From positions 1-16,274 of the forward strand of contig CAZLEX010000033.1 of the NCBI GenBank assembly GCA_964558655.1: 16,274 nt of DNA, written 5' to 3'. The DNA is from RGIG6353 sp964558655 (GTDB lineage Bacteria > Bacillota > Clostridia > Oscillospirales > SIG627). Of this stretch, positions 6,934 to 13,325 are shown piece after piece. The notes beneath the pieces were generated by a model that saw nothing but the letters and a program-made list of their open reading frames with translations, was not told where the DNA came from and did no database searches. Position 1 is the first letter of the stretch, and each line of letters begins with the position of its first letter. The position numbers and the translations under genes are program-made.

Positions 6934-8624
6934 GCATTTTTTACGCTGTGCCGCTTAATTTTGTTGGTTGTCGTCTTTTCGAACTCTTTATCTCTTATGA
7001 CAACTTTGGATATTTGCTTATAAGTGGGAAGCTGTACGCATTTTTCTTTTATATCTCCCTTAGCTTTTTCCTCAGACAGCTCAATACCGTTTTCCTCAAG
7101 ATACTTTTTATCCGGGAATATCTCGGCACATAATCCGGTTTCATGACCGTCTTCGTCTTTTATCGAATAAACCACAACTTCTTTTACATAGGGAACCGAC
7201 GATATATAATTCTCTATTTCTTCCGGATAAACATTTTTTCCGTTTCTCAAAACTATAAGATTTTTCTTGCGTCCGGTAATTACAAGCTGACCGTATTTTG
7301 TAATTGTTCCGTAATCTCCCGTTCTGAACCAGCCGTCCGAAGAAAGACATTCTTTTGTTTGTTCGGGATCCTTATAATATCCCATCATAACAATGTCTCC
7401 CTTTACCATAATTTCTCCGTTACCCTCATCATCGGGGGTGTCTATTTTAACATCTATACACTTAAGCGGAACTCCTACGGTGGAAGGATCGTTAAACATA
7501 ATCGGATTTACACTTACCAAAGGAGAACACTCGGTAATACCGTAACCGTTCAGAAGAGTTATCCCGATATCATTGAAAAACTGTCCTATTTCGGAACGGA
7601 TAGGTGCTCCTCCGCAAACAATTTCCTTAAGATTTCCGCCGAAAGCATCATGAACGGATTTGAAAATTTTGCGGCGTTTGTCAATCCCCAATTTCATTAA
7701 TATTCTGCTTATTCTGATACCTTTTCGCAATGAATCCGCTTTACCGGTTTTTTCCGCGTTTTCCCAAATCCTTTTGTAGAATATTTCAACAAATGCGGGT
7801 ACAAGGTAAACATATTCAGGCTTGAAAAGAGCCAGATTTTTCAAAATCGAGCCGAGATTGTCGTTTATGCATATAGTACACCTTTTATGCAATGCAACAA
7901 GTATTCCGGGAACCGCCTCATAAGTATGATGATAAGGCAAAACGGACAGTGATACATCGTAAATCGTGGAAATCTGCATCCCATACTTTATGCTCGAAAC
8001 AAGATTATGTTCAGACAGCATAACGCCTTTGGAATTGCCGGTAGTTCCGGAAGTATAAACCAAAAGTGCCATATCGTATTCATTCTTCTTTTGCGAGGAA
8101 AATACGCTGCTTCCGTTTTTGTAAATCTCAAATCCTTCTGTCAAAAGTTTGTTGAAAGAAAGATACTTTCCGTCATCTTCATCTCTGTCAAAACAAATGT
8201 AAGTTGTAACCTTTTCGAGTTTGTCTTCCATTGCACGCAGTCTTTCTTCATATTTTCCGGAGCAAAAGACAACGGTTGAATCGGAATTTGTGAGAACATT
8301 GTAAATATCTTTGTCGGGAAGTTCTTTGTCAACAGGAACAAAAACGCTGTCAGACTGAAGAACGGTAAGATAACTGCAAAGCCACTTATAACTGTTTTCT
8401 CCGATACACGCTATATGAGTTTTTGTGAAGCCTTTTGAAGCAATTGCTGCTCCGAGAGCCTGTGTTGTCTCGTAAAATTCGTTATAAGTAACATCGACAA
8501 TTTTCGCTCCGTTTTTGTAGCGAAAGGCAATTTTTTCTCCCGCCGCATTTTTTGATTTTTCCATCAATTCGCGTATTGAGTTAAAATCTTCAACTTCATA
8601 AAGAGTATATTTTTCTTTAGCCAT
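6930..8624 (-). CDS. Long-chain acyl-CoA synthetase / AMP-binding ligase
   Basis: A 564-aa ANL-superfamily adenylate-forming enzyme, most like long-chain fatty acid-CoA ligases, which activate a fatty acid with ATP and transfer it to CoA. The phosphate-binding loop YTSGTTGNSKG is at about 190-200. Later come GYGITECSPL, the DGWFRTGDYG motif with the ribose-binding Asp, and the hinge ITGRKKNLIVLRNGKNVYPEEIE. The C-terminal TTTNKIKRH contains the candidate catalytic lysine. There is no signal peptide or obvious membrane helix. Substrate chain length cannot be read from sequence. Start: an in-frame TTG at 8645 exists, but the ATG at 8624 has AGAGG 7 nt upstream and begins MAKEKYTLYEV, so I use it. 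It appears monocistronic, with its own promoter and FapR-like site. Confidence 0.92.
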   Translation of the reverse strand: MAKEKYTLYEVEDFNSIRELMEKSKNAAGEKIAFRYKNGAKIVDVTYNEFYETTQALGAAIASKGFTKTHIACIGENSYKWLCSYLTVLQSDSVFVPVDKELPDKDIYNVLTNSDSTVVFCSGKYEERLRAMEDKLEKVTTYICFDRDEDDGKYLSFNKLLTEGFEIYKNGSSVFSSQKKNEYDMALLVYTSGTTGNSKGVMLSEHNLVSSIKYGMQISTIYDVSLSVLPYHHTYEAVPGILVALHKRCTICINDNLGSILKNLALFKPEYVYLVPAFVEIFYKRIWENAEKTGKADSLRKGIRISRILMKLGIDKRRKIFKSVHDAFGGNLKEIVCGGAPIRSEIGQFFNDIGITLLNGYGITECSPLVSVNPIMFNDPSTVGVPLKCIDVKIDTPDDEGNGEIMVKGDIVMMGYYKDPEQTKECLSSDGWFRTGDYGTITKYGQLVITGRKKNLIVLRNGKNVYPEEIENYISSVPYVKEVVVYSIKDEDGHETGLCAEIFPDKKYLEENGIELSEEKAKGDIKEKCVQLPTYKQISKVVIRDKEFEKTTTNKIKRHSVKNA

Positions 8625-8647
8625 AACGCAACCTCTTAATTTCAAAA

Positions 8648-8656
8648 ATTATACCA
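8648..8656 (-). promoter_or_regulatory. Extended -10 promoter of the acyl-CoA synthetase gene
   Basis: The minus strand reads TGGTATAAT, a perfect -10 hexamer with the TGn extension. The -35 at normal distance (about 8671-8676, ACATAG) is poor, which an extended -10 can offset. The 5' leader would be only about 17 nt, just enough for the AGAGG ribosome binding site. Confidence 0.6.
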
Positions 8657-8657
8657 T

Positions 8658-8674
8658 GTAGTATTGATTACTAT
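8658..8674. promoter_or_regulatory. FapR-like palindromic operator
   Basis: TAGTA (8659-8663), a 5-nt spacer TTGAT and TACTA (8669-8673) form a palindrome just upstream of the extended -10. The published FapR site of Bacillus, TTAGTA-N5-TACTAA, has the same arms and spacing; here 10 of the 12 arm positions match. FapR represses lipid-synthesis genes until malonyl-CoA builds up. No fapR gene is in the window, so the regulator is an inference. Confidence 0.45.
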
Positions 8675-8738
8675 GTTATCACATATTGTTTTTTATGTCA
8701 ATAGTTTTTTAAAACAATTTAATAAAAATAAATGTTTC

Positions 8739-8767
8739 TTGACACAGTTTTAAATGTGTGATATACT
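8739..8767 (+). promoter_or_regulatory. Strong promoter of the DUF1836-EIIC pair
   Basis: A consensus TTGACA (8739-8744), a 17-nt spacer and TATACT (8762-8767) predict a start near 8774, about 33 nt before the DUF1836 ATG. Its spacer contains an inverted repeat and a second one overlaps the start site; both are listed separately. Confidence 0.8.
8742..8759. promoter_or_regulatory. Inverted repeat inside the promoter (candidate operator 1)
   Basis: ACACA (8742-8746), 8 nt, then TGTGT (8755-8759). It covers the end of the -35 and most of the spacer, where bound protein could block RNA polymerase or, as MerR proteins do, reshape the promoter. Short arms make chance possible. Confidence 0.35.
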
Positions 8768-8788
8768 GTTATACGATATTATATAACA
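8767..8788. promoter_or_regulatory. Inverted repeat at the transcription start (candidate operator 2)
   Basis: TGTTATA (8767-8773), an 8-nt spacer and TATAACA (8782-8788) give a perfect 7-bp inverted repeat spanning the predicted start. It has the same 8-nt spacing as the repeat in the promoter. It could be an operator or a small hairpin in the 5' leader. Confidence 0.4.
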
Positions 8789-8806
8789 TATAATCGGAGG
8801 TTATTT

Positions 8807-9313
8807 ATGCTGACAAGAGAAGACTATATCAATTTTCACTGTCCGCGGTATGACGAATTTCCGACGGTTGAGCTCTATGCCGAACAGGTTCTTTCTCTTA
8901 TCAAGGAATATCTTTCACCGTTTTATAAAAAGGAACAAATGCTTCTCACCGCAAACATGATAAACAACTATGTAAAACAAAAGATAGTAAAACCGCCTAT
9001 CAACAAGCGTTATGACAGAGTTCATCTGTCGTATTTTGTTGTTGTGTGCCTTTTTAAAGGCTTTATGAACATTTCCGAATTATGCGAAGGGCTGGAACTG
9101 ATACTTGCGACACACACCGTAAAAGAGGCTTATAACATGTTCTGCGACGAACTCGAAAATGCGCTTAAAAAAACTTTTTCAAAAAATACACAAACGAGGC
9201 AGTTGCCGGTAGAATCGGATGAGCTTCTGATAATGCGATCAATGTGTACTTCATTCGCAAATCTTACGCTGGTACATTTTATGATTGACGAAAAAAGAGG
9301 CAAAAATGAATAA
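8807..9313 (+). CDS. DUF1836 protein, possible MerR-like regulator
   Basis: A 168-aa soluble protein that opens MLTREDYINFHCPRYDEFP, typical of the Bacillota DUF1836 family. Residues about 44-90 (QMLLTANMINNYVKQKIVKP, then a basic turn, YDRVHLSYFVVVCLFKGF) resemble the winged helix of MerR proteins: a helix-turn-helix, then a wing, then a Leu/Val-rich helix. DNA binding is therefore plausible but not established for this family. Start: ATG at 8807 with CGGAGG 6 nt upstream. Its stop overlaps the following EIIC-like gene by 8 bp, so the two are translationally coupled. The inverted repeats in its promoter would fit autoregulation. Confidence 0.85.
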   Translation: MLTREDYINFHCPRYDEFPTVELYAEQVLSLIKEYLSPFYKKEQMLLTANMINNYVKQKIVKPPINKRYDRVHLSYFVVVCLFKGFMNISELCEGLELILATHTVKEAYNMFCDELENALKKTFSKNTQTRQLPVESDELLIMRSMCTSFANLTLVHFMIDEKRGKNE

Positions 9314-10331
9314 AATAAAAGCTTTTCTTGAAAAAAAGGGTGTTAAAATATCTGTAAAAATATATTTCATAGATGCGATGAGTGCAATGGCACTCGGACT
9401 TTTTGCGTCTTTATTGATAGGTACGATTTTTTCAACGCTCGCAACTTACACAAAAATTGAACTTTTTTCTACAGTCAATACATATGCCAAACAAACAACC
9501 GGTGCGGCAATAGGTGTTGCCATAGCTTATGCGTTGCACGCTCCTCAGCTTGTAATGCTGTCCGCTGCTACAGTGGGAATGATGGCAAATTCGTTAAACG
9601 GTGCCGGTCCTGCCGGAGCGTTTTTTGCGGTACTGATTGCAACGGAACTCGGAAAAACGGTTTCAAAAGAAACGCGAATCGACATTTTGGTAACTCCCGC
9701 CGTAACGATTCTTTCGGGGACTCTCGCGTCGCTTGCCGTCTGCCCTGTTATAGGCGATGTCATGACATGGCTTCACGATTTTATAAATACGGCAACCGAA
9801 TTGCGTCCGGTTTTAATGGGTATTGTAATTTCGGTTGTTGTCGGAATTGTACTTACCCTACCGATAAGCTCTGCAGCACTGTGTGCCGCAATTCCGATAT
9901 CCGGGATTGCGGGAGGGGCGGCTGTTGCAGGGTGCTGTGCACAAATGGTAGGTTTTGCCGTTATAAGTTTTCGCGAAAACAGATGGAACGGACTTCTTGC
10001 ACAGGGACTTGGAACATCGATGCTCCAAATGGGCAATATTGTAAAAAATCCTGCAATATGGATTCCTCCCACCCTCGCCTCCGCTATAACCGGTCCTCTT
10101 TCAACTGCGGTTTTTCGCATCAAATGCGAAGGCGTATCTGCCGGCATGGGTACCTGCGGTCTTGTAGGCCCGATCGGAGTACTTCAGGCTACGGAATTAA
10201 AAAATACGGTATTTTGGATTGGTTTTGTGCTGATTTGCTTTTTGCTTCCGGCAATACTCTCTCTTTTATTCAGCGAAATATTACGCAAAATCGGATTGAT
10301 AAAAAGCGGAGACATGAAACTTGATGTATAA
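9306..10331 (+). CDS. PTS_EIIC_2-family membrane protein (PTS IIC-like transporter)
   Basis: A 341-aa, highly hydrophobic protein with roughly nine to ten predicted helices. The start MNKIKAFLEKKGVKISVKIYFIDAMSAMALGLFASLLIGTIF and the Gly/Ala/Pro-rich loops (AGPAGAFFAVLIATELGK, ETRIDILVTPAVTILSGTLASL, GLVGPIGVLQA) fit the PTS_EIIC_2 family, related to the sugar-translocating IIC subunits of phosphotransferase systems. No EIIA or EIIB domain or gene lies nearby, so a true PTS role and the substrate are unknown. Start: an in-frame TTG at 9285 exists, but the ATG at 9306 has GAGG at 9297-9300, spacing 5 nt, and the conserved N terminus begins there. It overlaps the DUF1836 gene as ATGAATAA. No strong terminator follows. 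Confidence 0.85.
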   Translation: MNKIKAFLEKKGVKISVKIYFIDAMSAMALGLFASLLIGTIFSTLATYTKIELFSTVNTYAKQTTGAAIGVAIAYALHAPQLVMLSAATVGMMANSLNGAGPAGAFFAVLIATELGKTVSKETRIDILVTPAVTILSGTLASLAVCPVIGDVMTWLHDFINTATELRPVLMGIVISVVVGIVLTLPISSAALCAAIPISGIAGGAAVAGCCAQMVGFAVISFRENRWNGLLAQGLGTSMLQMGNIVKNPAIWIPPTLASAITGPLSTAVFRIKCEGVSAGMGTCGLVGPIGVLQATELKNTVFWIGFVLICFLLPAILSLLFSEILRKIGLIKSGDMKLDV

Positions 10332-10400
10332 CTTTTACATTTCTTCTGTTCGTGAACTTAAAAGCTGAAAAAATAATTTTATAAAATCGCAATATTATTA

Positions 10401-10429
10401 TTGACAAAACAGTTAAAATATGATAAGGT
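10401..10429 (+). promoter_or_regulatory. Candidate promoter for the paralogue operon
   Basis: A perfect TTGACA (10401-10406) is followed after 17 nt by TAAGGT (10424-10429), a weak -10. Transcription would start near 10436 and give a leader of about 158 nt before the first large gene. A weak -10 often goes with an activator, but none is identified. Confidence 0.5.
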
Positions 10430-10475
10430 TGTCGTGTTGAGTTTAAAAGGTTGTTTTTCGAAACGGAGAAACGAA

Positions 10476-10520
10476 ATGAATATCCCGACGATAACCCAAA
10501 AACGAAATCAAAACGCTTGA
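10476..10520 (+). CDS. Possible 14-codon leader peptide
   Basis: ATG at 10476, preceded by ACGGAGA with about 6 nt spacing, opens a 14-codon frame reading MNIPTITQKRNQNA, then TGA at 10518-10520. Its last codons form the 5' arm of the hairpin at 10510-10555. This is the geometry of a leader peptide whose translation affects an attenuator. The codons show no run of a single amino acid, so any signal sensed is unclear. The frame may also be fortuitous. Confidence 0.35.
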   Translation: MNIPTITQKRNQNA

Positions 10521-10563
10521 AAATTCCGACAAAGCTCGGTCTTTTCTTGCGTTTTTATTTTTA
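10510..10563 (+). terminator. Attenuator-like terminator hairpin in the leader
   Basis: Three stacked stems are separated by symmetric 2-nt internal loops: AAAACGC (10510-10516) with GCGTTTT (10549-10555), GAAAA (10519-10523) with TTTTC (10542-10546), and CCGA (10526-10529) with TCGG (10536-10539). The right side runs into TTTTTATTTTTAT. It lies between a promoter and the ribosome binding site of the first paralogue, so it should reduce read-through unless relieved. It could instead terminate transcripts arriving from the EIIC-like gene. Confidence 0.6.
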
Positions 10564-10593
10564 TAAAAAATCATTAAAAAAACGGAGGCTTTT

Positions 10594-13233
10594 ATGAGTG
10601 TTCAGTTAAAAGAGAATAAAAAATCAATTATTCTCGAAAACAAGTTTGTAAAAATCGAAATTTCAAACAAAGATTCAAAAGTGCTTTCTGCCGTTGATAA
10701 AGCAAGCGGTAACAGCATTATGGGCGAAGAAACTTCATTCTTCGCTTTGCTTGACCGAGACGGAAAAACTTTTGAAATCAAATCGCTCTCTCTTGACAAA
10801 GATATCATTTCAATCGAATCCGATATTGGAAAAATCAATGTAAAAGTGCAAATATTCGACGAATGGTATTCCCTCGAAGTTATGACCTCTCTTCCCGACA
10901 GTGTGCTTGATTTTATTTTCGGCAATATTAAATTTAATTACAGTCTTGACGATAAAACGGCTTTGAGAGCTGCCGAAGTCGCTATGACCATAAACTGCAG
11001 ACCGTTCTTCTACCCCACCGGAGACGATAAAGAATTAAAGGCCTCCTGCAGAGAGTATTTAGGAGGAGCAAATGGTGCAAAAATCGGTTGTACAATAGTT
11101 CCGGAGCCTATTCTGCGTGAAACTTTGAAAACTGTATGTTCTGCGATAGATCCCGACAAAGGAATCATATCTAAAAGTGCGGGACCTTGGGCGAGAGATT
11201 CGCGATTGAGTTTCGGTGATTACATGATCGTCGGCAAAAGTGATCCCGCTTATATAGACGAAACAATGGATTTCTTCAAGGAAATAGGCGTTGACCAAAT
11301 TGACTTTCATCAAGGTGCCGGAACTTTCCGTCAGGGCGATTTCAAATATGCGAATTATGGCGGTCATGACGGTTGGTGTAAAAATGTTTCATCAAAACTC
11401 AAAGCGAACGGAATGGAAGCCGGACTTCACACTTACGCCTACTACATCAATCCCATTTGTCACGAAATTCTTTCAAATCCGAAATGGCAACAACAGCTTG
11501 ATAACGAAGAAGTATTTACGCTCGCCGAAGATATTCCGGCAGATGCCGATTTCGTGCCAACCGTTGAGTCCACTGCTGATCTCTCCGATTATTACGGATT
11601 CTTTACACGCAATCTTCCCTATTTCCTTATAGGCGAAGAAATAGTTTTCTATCAAAATCACCCGCAGGGATTTAAAAACTGTGTACGCGGTCATTGCGGC
11701 ACAAAAGCCGTAGCCCACAAAAAAGGTGAAAAAATTCACCATTTGATAGGCTGTTTCAACTTCTTTGCGCCTAAGCCATACAGCGAATTGTTTAAACTCA
11801 TTGCCCACAACACCGCAGATACATATAACGGCGGAAATTTCGCAATGATTTATCTTGACGCACTCGACGGTATCGGCAGACACTGTTCAGCGAAAGACGA
11901 AGCTTGGTATTATTGTGCACTTTTTGTACATGAAATTGTTAAAAATTGCAAAGTGCCCCCCATCATAGAATACTCTACCATGTATCCGTCAATTTGGGCG
12001 GCAAGAGCAAGAATGGGTGCATGGGATACTCCGTTCCGTGCTTACAAAAACTTCAACTTAGCACATCATGAAAATCACAAGATTTCAACACGGCAGCATT
12101 ACGCTTGCACTATGGGCTGGTACAACTATTATCCGATGACCGATTCCCAACCCGGAAATTATCATACAAAGTATCACCACTGGGATCAAATCGACCACAT
12201 GGGTGCTCTTGCGGTTGCCTATGATTATTCTACCGTATTCAACGGGCTTTCTCAGGAAGCGTATGATCGTTATGAAGGATACCGCCGCAACATTCTCCGT
12301 TACAAAACATACTCGGATTTACGCAAATCATTCTATTTCAGTCCGGACATTCTCGAAAAAGCGAGAAATTCAGAACATGAACTTGCTATCGAGAAAAAGA
12401 AAAACGGAAAATATGCATTCTTTGAAAAGAATTATGATGTTAAGAGATTTTACGATATTCAGGGCGAAAAGCGTAATACAAGTGTGTTTGTAAATCCTTT
12501 TAAGCGTCAAACACCTTTTATCCGTCTTGAAGCCGATATGTCAACTCTCGGTTACGATCCTATGATTCTTATTCCGCTCAATGAAGACAAACCCGTATCT
12601 GAACAGCTGTGCAGTCATGAGTTCGGTGCTGAAATCAACCTTTCAAACAATCTTGCATTTACGGTACGCGTCAAAGGTAACGGCAAGAAAGGTGCTCTCG
12701 CAATTAAAACACGCTGTGCATCAAACAGTGAATTCGGTTATGGCCTTTACATTATCGAAACAGACTTTGAAGGCTGGCGTAATTTCGTTCTTTGCGAAGC
12801 AGATAACGGAGAGCGTCCCGATCTCGGATTTGATCAGGGAGAACATCTTTACCCGATTTACCGTTCGGGACTGAATGTTGACAGAATGACCAAAATATCG
12901 CTTGAAGCAAAAGGCGATATCGACGGCGTATTTATGTCAAGCGTAAAAGCTTGCCGCCAGACTTACAACATTATTAAAAATCCTTCTGTCACAATCGGCA
13001 AAGAAACAATAGTATTCGAATGTGAACTCATGTCTACGGATTTTGTGGAATGGAACGGCAAAGAGGCTAAAGTGATTGACCGTTATGCAAACGAAAAAAC
13101 TATTTGGTTCAACGGAAATATTACGGCACCTCACGGAACATACAAAGCGACTGTCGGAATGTTATCTTCACTCAACAATTGTCCGGTAAATGTTCATTTG
13201 ACTATTGGCACAACAGGTTCCGAAATAAAATAA
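10594..13233 (+). CDS. Large putative cytoplasmic glycoside-hydrolase-like protein, copy 1
   Basis: An 879-aa protein without signal peptide or membrane helix. By eye it has three parts. Residues about 10-215 are beta-rich, like the N-terminal sandwich of many sugar hydrolases. About 220-560 looks like an alpha/beta barrel: strand motifs DQIDFHQGAGTFRQGDF (234-250), GLHTYAYYINP, FAMIYLDALDG (D422, D425) and PPIIEYS (E459), then YPSIWAARARMGAWD. About 650-879 looks like a jelly-roll sandwich with FEGWRNFVLCEADNG around W728. Asp residues at strand ends followed by a Glu suggest a retaining glycosidase, but this is inference and I cannot assign a GH family. The next gene is a full-length paralogue. 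Start: ATG at 10594, GGAGG at 10584-10588, spacing 5 nt. The segment TAVRGH-like NCVRGHCGTKAVAHKKGEKIHHL may be an insert in the barrel. Confidence 0.75.
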   Translation: MSVQLKENKKSIILENKFVKIEISNKDSKVLSAVDKASGNSIMGEETSFFALLDRDGKTFEIKSLSLDKDIISIESDIGKINVKVQIFDEWYSLEVMTSLPDSVLDFIFGNIKFNYSLDDKTALRAAEVAMTINCRPFFYPTGDDKELKASCREYLGGANGAKIGCTIVPEPILRETLKTVCSAIDPDKGIISKSAGPWARDSRLSFGDYMIVGKSDPAYIDETMDFFKEIGVDQIDFHQGAGTFRQGDFKYANYGGHDGWCKNVSSKLKANGMEAGLHTYAYYINPICHEILSNPKWQQQLDNEEVFTLAEDIPADADFVPTVESTADLSDYYGFFTRNLPYFLIGEEIVFYQNHPQGFKNCVRGHCGTKAVAHKKGEKIHHLIGCFNFFAPKPYSELFKLIAHNTADTYNGGNFAMIYLDALDGIGRHCSAKDEAWYYCALFVHEIVKNCKVPPIIEYSTMYPSIWAARARMGAWDTPFRAYKNFNLAHHENHKISTRQHYACTMGWYNYYPMTDSQPGNYHTKYHHWDQIDHMGALAVAYDYSTVFNGLSQEAYDRYEGYRRNILRYKTYSDLRKSFYFSPDILEKARNSEHELAIEKKKNGKYAFFEKNYDVKRFYDIQGEKRNTSVFVNPFKRQTPFIRLEADMSTLGYDPMILIPLNEDKPVSEQLCSHEFGAEINLSNNLAFTVRVKGNGKKGALAIKTRCASNSEFGYGLYIIETDFEGWRNFVLCEADNGERPDLGFDQGEHLYPIYRSGLNVDRMTKISLEAKGDIDGVFMSSVKACRQTYNIIKNPSVTIGKETIVFECELMSTDFVEWNGKEAKVIDRYANEKTIWFNGNITAPHGTYKATVGMLSSLNNCPVNVHLTIGTTGSEIK

Positions 13234-13247
13234 TTAACAACGGAAAA

Positions 13248-13281
13248 ATATATGCACGCATTTTTCTTTGCGGGCATATAT
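13248..13281 (+). repeat. Hairpin between the two paralogues
   Basis: ATATATGC (13248-13255) pairs with GCATATAT (13274-13281), and inside it CGC (13257-13259) pairs with GCG (13270-13272) around a 10-nt T-rich loop. No T-run follows, so it is not a standard terminator. It sits about 15 nt after the first stop and 36 nt before the second ribosome binding site, and may stabilise or process the joint transcript. Confidence 0.55.
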
Positions 13282-13325
13282 ACACTCAAAATCGCTATTC
13301 AAGTATTTGAATTTACGGAGGATTT

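Noticed and set aside
9545..10147. Minus-strand frames of 72 and 124 aa opposite the EIIC-like gene
   Set aside because: They are the complement of a well-supported membrane protein gene; their low-complexity Ala/Ile/Pro composition reflects the opposite strand.
9767..10324. A 185-aa plus-strand frame inside the EIIC-like gene
   Set aside because: Rich in Arg, Cys and Ser, no ribosome binding site, fully inside a coherent gene in another frame.
10332..10400. Weak pairing CTTTTA with TAAAAG after the EIIC-like gene as a terminator
   Set aside because: The arms are short and A/T only, the loop is long and no T-run follows; the stronger hairpin is the one at 10510-10555.
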